Source: JANXXV01 sp038230275
GTDB taxonomy: Bacteria > Acidobacteriota > Terriglobia > Bryobacterales > Bryobacteraceae
Length of the DNA: 64,000 nucleotides
Assembly (NCBI GenBank): GCA_038230275.1
Contig: JBBRNO010000006.1
Span: 1-64,000 of the forward strand
Direction: 5' to 3'
Shown here: positions 32,941-42,682 of the stretch, in pieces
Position numbering within the stretch: position 1 is the first letter of the stretch
Layout of the letters: the number at the start of each line of letters is the position of its first letter
Notes under the pieces: generated by a model
Told to the model about the DNA's origin: nothing
Databases searched by the model: none
Seen by the model: only the letters and a program-made list of their open reading frames with translations
Position numbers and translations under genes: made by a program

Positions 32941-34920
32941 TTGAACAAGCCAACCTTCCTTCGTTTGGACCTCTGGCTGGTGCTCGTCTGCCTGATTACG
33001 CTGGCGCCGATGGTCTATTTCGGGCGGCGGCAATTCATTGAATACGACGGCTACTGGCTGTTGTTCGGCGGCATTCAGGATACTTGGGGAACTTGGCTCT
33101 CTGAGATGAAGACCTCCACCCATCCGCCGCTCTACACCATTTTGCTGGGGATCGTGGCTCGATTCGGAAGCTCCCGCTTGTTGTACCGTTCCATCTCCAT
33201 CGTGGCAGCGCTGTGCTCCACTTTCCTGATCGGGAGAATCGCCGGCAGGCTCTCCACGCATAAGTTAACCGCGCCGATGTCGGCTTTGGCATTCGGAGTG
33301 TCCGCATCCGTGCTTGAGATTTCGAGCGAAGTTCGATCCTACATGCTCTCGATCTTTCTGTTGCTGCTTGCGTTCTACGCGTTCCTGAACCTGATGCGAT
33401 TGGAGCAGGGACGGCGGGAGCGGAGGGCGCGGATTGTCTTTATCGTATCGTTGTGCCTGGCGATTCTCTCCGACTATTTCGCGGTGCTGTTTCCCTTAAT
33501 CTGCCTGGGAAGCTTGGTTTGGATTGCGCTGGTGAATGCTGACTTTCGGCGCCGGTTGTTCGGGTTCCTGCGGCGATCCTGGATTGGGAACACGGTCACC
33601 GCGGCCATCATCTTCGGTCTGGTGACCTTCCTCTACTTTGTCCATGCAAGGGCTTTCGCCGGTGCGCAGAATCACCTTCCGCTCTTCTACTTTCACAAAG
33701 GCGGTCCGGAGACGGTGAACGCATTTCTGATGCGCAATCTGCAGAACTCTTTTAACTTGTTTTCGCCGATTGAGGTGGATGGCGCAGGGGCGTTTCGTGT
33801 CGTATTGGTTCTGTTCTGTCTCCTGGCGATGGCCGCTATCTATGTAATGCAGTTTCACAGCTCCAATGCCCAGAGCGCCGCTTCCGGAATGCCGCTGACG
33901 TTCTTCCTGGTTACATTTCTCGGTTTCATGCTGGCCTCTGTTGTGGGCGCGTATCCGTTCGGCGGATTGCTGCGGCAACAGTTTCTGCTATTCCCGTTCC
34001 TGGTTTTGGCAACGTTTCTTTTCCTGGACCGGCTGGCTTCCATGGTGCCATCCCGCACCGTGTCCAAGCTCTTTCTTGCCGCCTGGATTCCCATGATTTG
34101 CTGGAATGCGGTGTACCAACTTCGCCATACGCAAATCTTTCCGCAAGATCCTTTCGCTCGAGAGACCTCGCTGTTTGAAGCGACGTTCCCATCCCCGGAA
34201 GCACTGTATGTGGACCAGTTCAATTTGATCGGATACTTCGGCACGCATCACCAGGAAAAGTGGAATTACGCCGGGCGGCCGGCGGGCCAAGGTTTTGCCG
34301 ATGCGTACCGGGTGACGAATGGAACGAAAAGCCTGGTGCTATTTCGCGATCGTACGCGCTGGAATCTGGATTTTACCGATCCAGGAGTGTATCAGGATAT
34401 CGGTCGAAGCCTGCGTTCGGGGATTGCAAGGTCTGTGACCGTTTTTTGCACCAGCCAGTTCGGCCTGGAAGTTCCGGGCGGCGAGCAGGCTTTCCGGATT
34501 CAAATGGCCCAGCTGGCAGCGAAACAGAATCTGCGGATCGAAAAAGTGGTCTTCGATCATGCGAATGTCTTTGCTACATTCGTGGAAAGGCTTCCGGGCG
34601 ACGCTGGGGCCGAAGTACCTGCGGCGGCGGTGATTCCTCCTTTGATTACAACCCTAGCGCCGGAAGGAACGCGAGTGAAGAAAGGGTTCAACCTGCAACC
34701 GGATGGGAAGTCCGCCCTCTCCGTAGTGGGCAGCCGGTTTGAGCGGGGAGCCGTCGTAATGGCGAATGAAAAGGAGCTTGAAACCACATTCGGCAATGCG
34801 GACTGGGTGACGGCGATTCTGCCCGATTCATTTTTTGCGGCGCCCGGTGACGTCGAACTGAAAGTTGTGAATCCGGATGGCACCGCGTCGAAAGCGATTT
34901 TATTCGTCGTCAGCAAGTGA
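32941..34920 (+). CDS. ArnT/GT39-like membrane glycosyltransferase with C-terminal IPT/TIG-like domain
   Basis: A 659-residue integral membrane protein starting with TTG at 32941. About a dozen transmembrane helices span residues 10-400 (LDLWLVLVCLITLAPMVYF; IVAALCSTFLIG; FLLLLAFYAFLNL; FFLVTFLGFMLASVVGAYPFGG). The first periplasmic loop has IEYDGYW and THPPLYTILLG, the acidic-loop and HPPLY motif typical of GT39/ArnT-type lipid-sugar transferases. Residues 570-659 form an extracytoplasmic beta-sandwich like IPT/TIG domains (LSVVGSRFERGAVVMANEKEL; VELKVVNPDGTASKAILFVV). It probably transfers a lipid-linked sugar outside the membrane and heads the surface-sugar gene cluster. Confidence 0.75.
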   Translation: MNKPTFLRLDLWLVLVCLITLAPMVYFGRRQFIEYDGYWLLFGGIQDTWGTWLSEMKTSTHPPLYTILLGIVARFGSSRLLYRSISIVAALCSTFLIGRIAGRLSTHKLTAPMSALAFGVSASVLEISSEVRSYMLSIFLLLLAFYAFLNLMRLEQGRRERRARIVFIVSLCLAILSDYFAVLFPLICLGSLVWIALVNADFRRRLFGFLRRSWIGNTVTAAIIFGLVTFLYFVHARAFAGAQNHLPLFYFHKGGPETVNAFLMRNLQNSFNLFSPIEVDGAGAFRVVLVLFCLLAMAAIYVMQFHSSNAQSAASGMPLTFFLVTFLGFMLASVVGAYPFGGLLRQQFLLFPFLVLATFLFLDRLASMVPSRTVSKLFLAAWIPMICWNAVYQLRHTQIFPQDPFARETSLFEATFPSPEALYVDQFNLIGYFGTHHQEKWNYAGRPAGQGFADAYRVTNGTKSLVLFRDRTRWNLDFTDPGVYQDIGRSLRSGIARSVTVFCTSQFGLEVPGGEQAFRIQMAQLAAKQNLRIEKVVFDHANVFATFVERLPGDAGAEVPAAAVIPPLITTLAPEGTRVKKGFNLQPDGKSALSVVGSRFERGAVVMANEKELETTFGNADWVTAILPDSFFAAPGDVELKVVNPDGTASKAILFVVSK

Positions 34921-34986
34921 TGGGTGCTGCGCCACGCCGCGTGCTATCCTGCTATTTTTCGAAGGGAGCTTAAAGCGCATGGCATC

Positions 34987-35763
34987 ATGAAGGTCGTCAT
35001 CCTCTGCGGCGGTCAGGGAACCCGGCTGCGGGAAGAAACGGAGTTCCGCCCAAAGCCCATGGTCGAGATCGGCGGACGCCCCATCCTCTGGCACATCATG
35101 AAGCGCTACGCGCATCATGGGTTGACCGATTTTATTCTCTGTCTTGGTTATCGCGGGAACATCATCAGAGAGTATTTCCTGAACTACGAAGCGATGAACA
35201 ACGACTGCACTGTGTGTCTGGGCAGTCAACGTCAGATTACCTACCATGGCGGGCACGACGAGAGCGGCTACACGGTGACGCTTGCGGAGACTGGAGCCGA
35301 TTCGATGACCGGCGGGCGGTTGAAGCGCATTGAGAAGTACGTCGATGGCGATGAGTTTTTGCTGACCTACGGCGACGGCCTCTCCGATGTGGATCTTACG
35401 AAAGTCCTGGCATTCCATCGGATCCATGGGCGCATCGCCACGGTGACCGCCGTGCGGCCAAATTCGCGCTTCGGCCTGATGGATTTGGCCCCTGCGGGCG
35501 AGGTGGAGCGGTTCACCGAAAAGCCTGTCCTGGAAGGTTGGGCGAATGCGGGATTCTTCGTTTTTAATCGCAAGATCTTCGATTATTTGAGTGACGATAG
35601 CTGCATTCTGGAAAGCGCGCCGCTGGAACGTTTGGCGAGAGAAGGCCAATTGGTGGCCTACCGCCATGATGGTTTCTTCTTCGCCATGGACACCTACCGT
35701 GAGTTCAAATACTTGAACGATCTTTGGAACTCCGGGCAGGCTCCGTGGAAGGACTGGAAATGA
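34987..35763 (+). CDS. rfbF: Glucose-1-phosphate cytidylyltransferase
   Basis: A 258-residue nucleotidyltransferase that makes CDP-glucose from CTP and glucose-1-phosphate, first step to CDP-3,6-dideoxyhexoses. The motif [44 protein letters not shown] is diagnostic, as are [42 protein letters not shown] and [17 protein letters not shown]. Length matches the family. ATG at 34987 was chosen because the motif starts there. Its stop overlaps the next start (ATGA at 35760-35763). Also called ddhA. Confidence 0.95.
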   Translation: MKVVILCGGQGTRLREETEFRPKPMVEIGGRPILWHIMKRYAHHGLTDFILCLGYRGNIIREYFLNYEAMNNDCTVCLGSQRQITYHGGHDESGYTVTLAETGADSMTGGRLKRIEKYVDGDEFLLTYGDGLSDVDLTKVLAFHRIHGRIATVTAVRPNSRFGLMDLAPAGEVERFTEKPVLEGWANAGFFVFNRKIFDYLSDDSCILESAPLERLAREGQLVAYRHDGFFFAMDTYREFKYLNDLWNSGQAPWKDWK

Positions 35764-36740
35764 GTAATTCGTTTTGGCAGCAGCGTCCAGCGTTGGTGAC
35801 CGGTGCTACAGGATTGGTCGGCGGGTGGCTGGTGAAATGGCTGGTGGCCGCGGGCGCTGATGTGGTTTGCCTGGTACGGGATTGGGTTCCGCAGTGTGAG
35901 TTGGTGCGGTCCGGCCAGATTGAGGGAGTTAAGGTGGTGCGCGGTGATATCCGCGATCAGGCGCTGCTGGAACGGACCCTCGGTGAGTTTGAGATCGATA
36001 CCGTTTTCCATCTGGCCGCGCAGACCATTGTAGGAATCGCCAACCGGAATCCCGTCTCGACTTTCGAATCGAATATCCAAGGGACGTGGGCCCTATTGGA
36101 AGCGGCCCGTAGAAGTCCGGCAGTGCGCCAGATTGTGATCGCCTCTTCCGACAAGGCATACGGTGATCAACAGGTGCTGCCCTACGACGAAGACGCGCCG
36201 CTGGAAGGCAGACATCCCTACGATGTGAGCAAGTCCTGCGCCGACTTGATCGCGCAGACGTATGCGAAGAGTTATGATTTGCCGGTGGCGGTGACGCGCT
36301 GCGGCAACTTCTATGGCGGTGGGGATCTGAACTGGAGCCGTATTGTTCCAGGCACCGTGCGCGCGCTGCTGGCCGGCCAGCGTCCTGTAATTCGTTCCGA
36401 CGGTAGTTTGATTCGCGATTACTTTTACGTCGAGGATGGGGCCGCGGCCTACATGATGCTTGCCGAAAAACTGGCGGCCGAACCGGCATTGCGTGGACAG
36501 GCGTTTAATTTCTCGAACGAACTGCAGGTTACCGTGTTGCAATTAACCGAGGCGCTAACTAAAGTAGTGGGCTCCGCACTGCAGCCCGATATCCGCAACG
36601 AAGCGAAGAATGAGATTCAGCACCAGTACCTGACCGCGGCGAAGGCGCGCCGCATGCTGGGGTGGGAGCCGCTATTCACTCTGGAGACCGGCCTGGAGCG
36701 GACCGTAGAATGGTATAGGGAGTTTTTAAAGAGTGAATGA
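35760..36740 (+). CDS. rfbG: CDP-glucose 4,6-dehydratase-like SDR enzyme
   Basis: A 326-residue extended short-chain dehydrogenase. NAD-binding motif [15 protein letters not shown] at the start, [17 protein letters not shown] (substrate region), SSDKAYGD and the catalytic [12 protein letters not shown]. The pattern SDKAYG with YDVSK and the position between rfbF and rfbH identify it as CDP-glucose 4,6-dehydratase (ddhB), giving CDP-4-keto-6-deoxyglucose. The C-terminal [13 protein letters not shown] is typical. At 326 residues it is somewhat shorter than characterised enzymes of about 350-360. ATG overlaps the rfbF stop; its own stop overlaps rfbH by 8 bp. Confidence 0.9.
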   Translation: MSNSFWQQRPALVTGATGLVGGWLVKWLVAAGADVVCLVRDWVPQCELVRSGQIEGVKVVRGDIRDQALLERTLGEFEIDTVFHLAAQTIVGIANRNPVSTFESNIQGTWALLEAARRSPAVRQIVIASSDKAYGDQQVLPYDEDAPLEGRHPYDVSKSCADLIAQTYAKSYDLPVAVTRCGNFYGGGDLNWSRIVPGTVRALLAGQRPVIRSDGSLIRDYFYVEDGAAAYMMLAEKLAAEPALRGQAFNFSNELQVTVLQLTEALTKVVGSALQPDIRNEAKNEIQHQYLTAAKARRMLGWEPLFTLETGLERTVEWYREFLKSE

Positions 36741-38052
36741 TCGTGCGGCACAATTGCGTGCCCAGATTCTCGGCTTGGTTGCCGAATTCCACGCAGAACA
36801 ATTTCCAGACAAGACATTCGTGCCAGGAGAGTCTACCGCGCTGGTATCCGGGAAGGTTCTGGATGCGGGTGACATGCAGCATCTGGTAGACGCGTCGCTG
36901 GATTTCTGGCTGACAACCGGCCGTTTTGCGCAGGATTTTGAACGGCAGTTCGCGCGGTTCTGCGGCGTGCGCAGTGCCACACTGGTGAATTCCGGGTCGT
37001 CCGCCAATCTGCTGGCTGTGTCCTGTTTAACTTCGCCGAAGCTTGGCGACCGGCGGCTGAAACCCGGTGACGAAGTCATCACCGTAGCGGCGGGTTTCCC
37101 CACCACCGTCAATCCCATTCTGCAGAACGGGCTGGTTCCGGTGTTTCTGGATGTCACCCTTCCCACCTATCAGGTGGATGTGACCCAACTGGACGCGGCG
37201 CTTAGCGAGAAGACGAAGGCCATCGTAATTGCACACACACTGGGGAATCCTTTCGATCTCAAGACGGTGAGTGCCTTCGCCAGGAAGCACGGCTTGTGGC
37301 TGGTGGAAGATTGTTGCGACGCGTTAGGCGCCACCTTCGATGGGCAAAAAGTTGGCACATTCGGCGACCTGGCCACGTTCAGCTTTTATCCCGCGCATCA
37401 CATCACCATGGGTGAGGGTGGTTGCGTTATTACCGATCAGCCTAAATTGAAGGTGCTGCTGGAATCGTTCCGCGATTGGGGCCGCGACTGCTGGTGCGAC
37501 CCGGGGAAGGACAACACTTGCGGCAAGCGCTTTGAGTGGCAGCTTGGCGATTTACCTTGCGGTTATGACCACAAATACACCTATTCGCACATCGGATACA
37601 ACTTGAAGCTGACCGATATGCAGGCGGCAATCGGCCTCTCGCAACTACAGAAGTTGCCCCGGTTTATTGCGGCCAGGCGGCGTAATTTCCAACTGCTGCA
37701 TGAGGGCTTGCAGGACCTGCAGGAATTCTTTCTACTGCCGGAAGCTACGCCTGGGTCGGATCCCAGCTGGTTTGGATTTCCGATTGCCGTGCGGGAAGAA
37801 GCACCGTTTCCACGGACGCGGGTAATCCGCTATCTGGAAGAACATAAGATCAACACACGGCTTGTCTTCGCGGGCAATCTCATCCGGCAACCGGCTTACG
37901 TCGATACCCACTACCGCACAGTTTCCGATCTCAAAATGTCCGACTTCATGATGAATCAGTCGTTTTGGATCGGCGTGTTTCCGGGACTCAGTTCAGATGC
38001 GATCGCGTATGTGCTGGACACATTCCACAATGCCGTCCGCGAACTAATATAA
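36733..38052 (+). CDS. rfbH: CDP-4-keto-6-deoxyglucose 3-dehydrase (E1)
   Basis: A 439-residue PMP-dependent, iron-sulfur dehydrase of the RfbH/DdhC type that removes the C-3 hydroxyl of CDP-4-keto-6-deoxyglucose. Fold-type I motifs: [46 protein letters not shown] and [16 protein letters not shown]. In the last, histidine replaces the Schiff-base lysine, which is the hallmark of these E1 enzymes. Cysteines for the 2Fe-2S cluster are supplied by [18 protein letters not shown] and LPCGYDHKY. Start codon is GTG at 36733, overlapping the rfbG stop. The E3 reductase (ddhD) that supplies electrons is not in the window. Confidence 0.93.
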   Translation: MNDRAAQLRAQILGLVAEFHAEQFPDKTFVPGESTALVSGKVLDAGDMQHLVDASLDFWLTTGRFAQDFERQFARFCGVRSATLVNSGSSANLLAVSCLTSPKLGDRRLKPGDEVITVAAGFPTTVNPILQNGLVPVFLDVTLPTYQVDVTQLDAALSEKTKAIVIAHTLGNPFDLKTVSAFARKHGLWLVEDCCDALGATFDGQKVGTFGDLATFSFYPAHHITMGEGGCVITDQPKLKVLLESFRDWGRDCWCDPGKDNTCGKRFEWQLGDLPCGYDHKYTYSHIGYNLKLTDMQAAIGLSQLQKLPRFIAARRRNFQLLHEGLQDLQEFFLLPEATPGSDPSWFGFPIAVREEAPFPRTRVIRYLEEHKINTRLVFAGNLIRQPAYVDTHYRTVSDLKMSDFMMNQSFWIGVFPGLSSDAIAYVLDTFHNAVRELI

Positions 38053-38058
38053 GGAAGC

Positions 38059-39777
38059 ATGAAGGCATCCGACTACATTGCAGCAGCTCTGGAGCGCAAA
38101 GGCGTTCGATTTGTTTTCGAGCTGTCCGGCGGTATGATCACGCACATGCTGGATTCGCTGAATGTGCGTAATCGGATTCGCGTGGTGAGCGTACATCATG
38201 AACAGGCGGCCGCTTTTGCGGCGGAAGGGTGCGGGCGCATGACTGGGATTCCAGGCGTGGCGATGGCGACCAGCGGTCCCGGCGCCACCAACTTGTTGAC
38301 CGGCATTGGAAGCTGCTATTTCGATTCGAGCCCGGCCGTGTTTATCACCGGCCAGGTGAATACGTTCGAGCAGAAAAAGGATAAAGCGATCCGGCAGTTG
38401 GGCTTTCAGGAAACCGACATCGTGACCATGGCGCGGCCGGTGACCAAGGAAGCGATTCGAGTGGAGCGCGCGGAGGACTTGCCTGGCTTGCTCGATCGCG
38501 CTTTTGCAGTTGCGGTTTCGGGAAGGCCTGGACCGGTACTGATCGATATTCCGATGGATATTCAGCGCGCGCAGGTGTATGCCGCTGGGCTTGATGCTGC
38601 CCACGCTGTAGCGCCGTCTCCTGAAATCCGTGGATTAGACAGCGTGCTAGCGGCGCTTGGGACCGCGGAGCGTCCGTTGATTCTTGCGGGCGGTGGAGTG
38701 CGGTCTGGGCTGGCGGCGGCGGAGTTTCGCCGCGCGGTAGATGCGTTGGGAGTCCCCGTAGTCACTTCACTGATGGCGGTGGATCTGTTGCCATACGGGC
38801 ACCCGCTGCGTGTGGGCATGATTGGCAGCTATGGGAACCGTTGGGCCAACATCGCACTGAGCCAATGCGACGTGTTGCTGGTCTTAGGGAGCCGTCTGGA
38901 CGTGCGCCAGACCGGATCGCAGACCAATGAGTTTAAGCAGGGCAGGAAAATCATCCATGTGGATTGCGAGCCGGGCGAAATCAACAATCGGATCACCGGC
39001 TGCGACGCGATTGATGCGGAGTTAAAACCGTTCCTGATCGCGCTGGCCGGGCACGCCGTCGCCGGGCGGTATGAGCCGCGGTATACGACGTGGATGAAGG
39101 CGATTCACGCGCTGCGAGAGCAGTGGCCCGACACAGCTGAACTGAACGGAGTTCCCGGGATCAATCCGAATGCCTTCATGCATCAATTGTCGGCTCATTC
39201 CTCGGCGGCCTCCGCTTACGTGGTCGACGTGGGTCAGCATCAAATGTGGGCTGCCCAATCGCTGGAGCCGGCGGATGGCCAACGGATTTTGACGTCGGGC
39301 GGAATGGGTTCCATGGGTTTTGCGCTGCCTGCCTCTATCGGAGCCACGCTTGGTTCCGGCGGCCCGGTGGTGGTGATTGCGGGCGACGGCGGTTTTCAGT
39401 GCAATATTCAGGAGCTGCAAACCATTGTCCGGATGAAACTGCCCTTGAAGATGGTGGTGATCAACAATGGATGCCACGGAATGGTCCGGCAGTTTCAGGA
39501 GACATATTTCGAGGCCCGCTATCAATCCACGTATTGGGGCTATTCGGCGCCCGACTTCACTCGCGTCTCTCAAGGGTATGGAATTGCAGGCGCCACCGTG
39601 GCTGCCGCGGACGAAATTGAAGAAGGGCTGCGATGGCTCTGGGCCGATCCACAGGAACCGAAATTATTGCAGGTGATGGTGGACTTGATGGCGAACGCCT
39701 ATCCGAAGATTGCCTTCGGTAAACCGATCAGCGAGATGGAGCCGCTGGCAAAACCGATTGAGATGGAAAGCACCTAG
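38059..39777 (+). CDS. Thiamine-diphosphate enzyme, acetolactate-synthase-like (YerE type)
   Basis: A 572-residue ThDP-dependent carboligase of the acetohydroxyacid synthase superfamily. The catalytic glutamate is in VVSVHHEQAAAFAAEGCGRMTG near residue 48, ThDP is bound by AGDGGFQCNIQELQTIVRMKLPLKMVVINNGCHG (GDG to NN motif), and a middle FAD-like domain (GGGVRSGLAAAEF) is present. Located 6 nt after rfbH in a CDP-dideoxyhexose cluster, it matches YerE of Yersinia pseudotuberculosis, which adds a two-carbon unit from pyruvate to C-4 of CDP-3,6-dideoxy-4-ketoglucose. True acetolactate synthase is unlikely, because no small subunit or branched-chain amino acid genes are near. Confidence 0.75.
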   Translation: MKASDYIAAALERKGVRFVFELSGGMITHMLDSLNVRNRIRVVSVHHEQAAAFAAEGCGRMTGIPGVAMATSGPGATNLLTGIGSCYFDSSPAVFITGQVNTFEQKKDKAIRQLGFQETDIVTMARPVTKEAIRVERAEDLPGLLDRAFAVAVSGRPGPVLIDIPMDIQRAQVYAAGLDAAHAVAPSPEIRGLDSVLAALGTAERPLILAGGGVRSGLAAAEFRRAVDALGVPVVTSLMAVDLLPYGHPLRVGMIGSYGNRWANIALSQCDVLLVLGSRLDVRQTGSQTNEFKQGRKIIHVDCEPGEINNRITGCDAIDAELKPFLIALAGHAVAGRYEPRYTTWMKAIHALREQWPDTAELNGVPGINPNAFMHQLSAHSSAASAYVVDVGQHQMWAAQSLEPADGQRILTSGGMGSMGFALPASIGATLGSGGPVVVIAGDGGFQCNIQELQTIVRMKLPLKMVVINNGCHGMVRQFQETYFEARYQSTYWGYSAPDFTRVSQGYGIAGATVAAADEIEEGLRWLWADPQEPKLLQVMVDLMANAYPKIAFGKPISEMEPLAKPIEMEST

Positions 39778-39787
39778 CCGGTTCCGC

Positions 39788-40768
39788 ATGATCTCCAACC
39801 CCTTGCGGCACGATCTGGAGCATGTGCTGCTGCACACGCGTGACCTGTGGCAGGAATTGCGCGGCAAACGCATATTCATGTCCGGTGGCACCGGTTTCTT
39901 TGGATGTTGGCTGCTGGAGAGTTTTGCCTGGGTGAACGATGCGCTGGACCTGCGGGCTTCCGCCGTCGTTTTGACTCGGGATCCCGCCGCGTTTGAGCGC
40001 AAGGCTCCCCATCTCGCTTCTCATTCCGCCATCCGACTGCATCCCGGCGATGTGGCTTCCTTCGCTTTCCCGGCGGATGAGTTTCGTTTCGTAATCCATG
40101 CCGCGGGGGAAGTTCACCACCAATGCTCGATAGATGCGGTGGAAGCGGGCACGCGCCGGATGCTGGATTTCGCCCGGCACTGCGGAGCAACGAAATTTCT
40201 CTATACCAGTTCCGGGGCCGTTTACGGTGATCATTCCGCCTCCACCTACGCCGAATCAAAGCGGCGGGCTGAGGCCCTTTGCATTGCCTGCACAAACGAA
40301 CATCCTATCGAATGCAAAATCGCGCGATGCTTTGCTTTCGCCGGTCCGTATCTTCTGCTCGACGGGCGGTACGCGTTTGGGAGTTTTCTGCGCGATGCGA
40401 TGGCAGGCCAGACCATCCGTGGGAATGGAGACGGCACACCGCATCGATCGTACCTGTATGCGGCCGATCTGGCGGTCTGGTTGTGGACCATCCTGTTTCG
40501 CGGAGCAAGCGGCAAGCCCTATAATGTCGGTTCGGAGCGTGAAGTCAGCATTGCGCAACTGGCAAACGAAATTGCGCAAACGTTGCATCCCGGCATCGGG
40601 GTCGAGTTTGCCCGCGAGCCTGATCCTAGCCAGCCGGTGCGGCGATACGTGCCATCCACGGAGTTGGCGCGGACGGAACTGGGGCTGCGGGAACACATTG
40701 ATCTTCGGGAGGCCATTCAGCGTACCGCGGATTGGCATCGGCAAAGGGTTTCACTAGGATCAGCATGA
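39788..40768 (+). CDS. NAD-dependent sugar epimerase/dehydratase/reductase (SDR)
   Basis: A 326-residue extended SDR. Cofactor motif SGGTGFFGCWLLESF near residue 35, FVIHAAGEVHHQC, catalytic SSGAVYGDHSASTYAESKRRAEALC (Tyr and Lys of YxxxK present), and RCFAFAGPYLLLDGRYAFGSFLRDA. It follows the YerE-like gene by 10 bp and is a good candidate for the keto-reductase (YerF role) that completes a branched sugar, although dTDP-glucose-dehydratase-like activity cannot be excluded. ATG at 39788 was chosen because the N-terminal extension upstream lacks homology. Its stop overlaps the GT2 start by ATGA. Confidence 0.8.
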   Translation: MISNPLRHDLEHVLLHTRDLWQELRGKRIFMSGGTGFFGCWLLESFAWVNDALDLRASAVVLTRDPAAFERKAPHLASHSAIRLHPGDVASFAFPADEFRFVIHAAGEVHHQCSIDAVEAGTRRMLDFARHCGATKFLYTSSGAVYGDHSASTYAESKRRAEALCIACTNEHPIECKIARCFAFAGPYLLLDGRYAFGSFLRDAMAGQTIRGNGDGTPHRSYLYAADLAVWLWTILFRGASGKPYNVGSEREVSIAQLANEIAQTLHPGIGVEFAREPDPSQPVRRYVPSTELARTELGLREHIDLREAIQRTADWHRQRVSLGSA

Positions 40769-41712
40769 AACTTTTGAGTGTGGTGACGCCTTGCTTCAAC
40801 GAAGAGGCGAATGTCAGGGAAGTTTACGACCGGGTTCGCATCGTGATGACCGGATTCCCGGCTTATCGCTACGAACATATCTTCATCGATAACGATTCCA
40901 CGGATTCCACCGTCGCCATCTTAAAAGAGATTGCGGGTGCTGACAGCAACGTGAAAATCATCGTGAATAGCCGCAATTTTGGACATCTCCGCTCGCCGAT
41001 GCACGCCATCTATCAAGCTTCGGGCGACGCCGTAATGCTGCTTTTCTCCGACCTGCAGGATCCGCCGGAAATGCTTCGCGAGATGATCCTCGCCTGGGAA
41101 CGCAATATTCTGATCGTACTGGCGATTAAAAATACCAGCGAAGAGGGCGGTCTGATGTACGGGGTCCGAACCGCATACTATCGCCTGGTAGCCCGGCTCG
41201 CGGACATTCAGGTGTTCGAACACTTCACCGGGTTTGGCCTATACGACAGGAAAGTCATTGAAATCCTGCGCACCAAGTTCCACGATCCCTATCCGAATTT
41301 TCGCGGCATGATTGCCGAGGTGGGCTTTGAGCACCAAAAGCTCTTCTACAACCAGAAGCGCCGGTCCCGGGGCATCACGAAAAACAACTTCTACACGCTG
41401 TACGATTTGGCGATGCTCAGCATCACCAACTTGTCGAAAGTGCCGCTGCGAGTATTTACTTTTTTCGGATTCGCACTGGCATTGGGCAGCTTTCTCACGG
41501 CGATGTTCTATCTGGTGTACAAGCTAATATTCTGGAACAGCTTCACCGTCGGGATTGCCCCACTGGTAATCGGCTTCTTCACCCTCCTCTCCATTCAGTT
41601 AATCGGGCTTGGGATTCTGGGTGAGTACGTTGGCTCCATTCACACCATGATCCAGAACCGCCCCCTGGTGATCGAGAAGGAGCGCGTCAATTTCACCGAA
41701 CCCGAGAAGTAA
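40765..41712 (+). CDS. Family 2 glycosyltransferase, GtrB/DPM1-like, polyprenyl-phosphate sugar synthase
   Basis: A 315-residue inverting glycosyltransferase. Catalytic domain: LLSVVTPCFNEEANVREVYDRV, FIDNDSTDSTVAIL, SRNFGHLRSPMHAIYQASGDAVMLLFSDLQDPPEML (DxD-like LQDPP). Two C-terminal transmembrane helices (VFTFFGFALALGSFLTAMFYLVY and IGFFTLLSIQLIGLGILGEYVGSIH) anchor it. GtrB-type enzymes load a sugar on undecaprenyl phosphate for transfer outside, which fits the membrane glycosyltransferase at the head of the cluster. The gene overlaps the SDR gene by ATGA and the convergent nucleoside hydrolase gene by 20 bp. Confidence 0.88.
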   Translation: MKLLSVVTPCFNEEANVREVYDRVRIVMTGFPAYRYEHIFIDNDSTDSTVAILKEIAGADSNVKIIVNSRNFGHLRSPMHAIYQASGDAVMLLFSDLQDPPEMLREMILAWERNILIVLAIKNTSEEGGLMYGVRTAYYRLVARLADIQVFEHFTGFGLYDRKVIEILRTKFHDPYPNFRGMIAEVGFEHQKLFYNQKRRSRGITKNNFYTLYDLAMLSITNLSKVPLRVFTFFGFALALGSFLTAMFYLVYKLIFWNSFTVGIAPLVIGFFTLLSIQLIGLGILGEYVGSIHTMIQNRPLVIEKERVNFTEPEK

Positions 41713-42673
41713 GTGGCGGCTCGCTTGCCAGCAGCGTCAGCGCCTCAATAATCCGAGCGCGCTTTGCAGGGTCCAGCACCAGGTACACGCGGTCTCCGCC
41801 GCCCGCTTCGAATCGCGTCGTGCCGTCATCCGCGACATGCACCTGACCCTTCGCCGAGTACCCGAAATAATGCTGGTCCGGCCTTACGGCCTCCAGCGCG
41901 GACGTCAAGTCCCAGGTAGGACGGTCATACGGCATCCTCTTGTAGGCACGGTACGATACGGCCACCGGATGCCAATCGGCGTAGGCAAAATCCCGCTCGA
42001 TGCTCGCCGCGGGATACAAAAGGTCGCGTCCGACTTCAAATCCGCTGAAAACGATCGGCGTCGGCCAGCGGTCAAAAACACTACGCGCCGCGACCACATC
42101 CAGTTTCACGTTGTACTCGGGCTTAGGCTCTACGAAATTGCCCGCCATTGCCGAGAGCAGCGATACTTTGTCGCGAACCAACTCCATCCCATTCTTTGGC
42201 GAAATGGCGTCCGCGCGCGAATCCAGCAATGCCGCTAAGTTGGTGCTGAAGCCCACCTGTACGATGGTCACTTTCTCCGGACTGGCCGCCAGCAAGCGCC
42301 TCAGCAGCGTAACAGAAGGTTCGGCTGCGGTCTGCGTTCCAGTTCCGCGATACATTGCCGGGGCACTGCGCAGTGCGGCACTCAGATAGCCATCCAGATC
42401 GCCTTCCTTCAAATGGCGCAGGGCAGATCCCACCGGCAGCGAGCCTCGCCCGTAGAACCGGTTAATCATCTGAATATACGGAACCGCGGCGGCGTTTGCG
42501 TTAGTCAAGGTGACGCCAAGCAACTGGCACTCTCCGCGGCTGGTCAACGAATGCAGGATGGCCAAGGCCAGCGCGTCATCCACGTCATTGCCCATGTCCG
42601 TATCGAAAATGACTGGGACCTTACCGAAGCCAAGCGTCGCGATCAGCAGAAGAATAGCCAGCGTCCATTTCAT
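41693..42673 (-). CDS. Secreted nucleoside hydrolase
   Basis: A 326-residue ribonucleoside hydrolase with signal peptide MKWTLAILLLIATLGFG. The catalytic/calcium motif VIFDTDMGNDVDDALALAI near residue 22 is diagnostic. Others are LGVTLTNANAAAVPYIQMINRFYG, VQVGFSTNLAALLDSR and RLVLDPAK-type C-terminus. It splits nucleosides into base and ribose. The predicted export means that the substrate is taken outside the cytoplasm. It is the last gene of a long minus-strand operon (9 bp after the Rid gene) that begins with a TonB receptor. The 3' end overlaps the convergent glycosyltransferase gene. Confidence 0.88.
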   Translation of the reverse strand: MKWTLAILLLIATLGFGKVPVIFDTDMGNDVDDALALAILHSLTSRGECQLLGVTLTNANAAAVPYIQMINRFYGRGSLPVGSALRHLKEGDLDGYLSAALRSAPAMYRGTGTQTAAEPSVTLLRRLLAASPEKVTIVQVGFSTNLAALLDSRADAISPKNGMELVRDKVSLLSAMAGNFVEPKPEYNVKLDVVAARSVFDRWPTPIVFSGFEVGRDLLYPAASIERDFAYADWHPVAVSYRAYKRMPYDRPTWDLTSALEAVRPDQHYFGYSAKGQVHVADDGTTRFEAGGGDRVYLVLDPAKRARIIEALTLLASEPPLTSRVR

Positions 42674-42682
42674 AGCTCAAGT

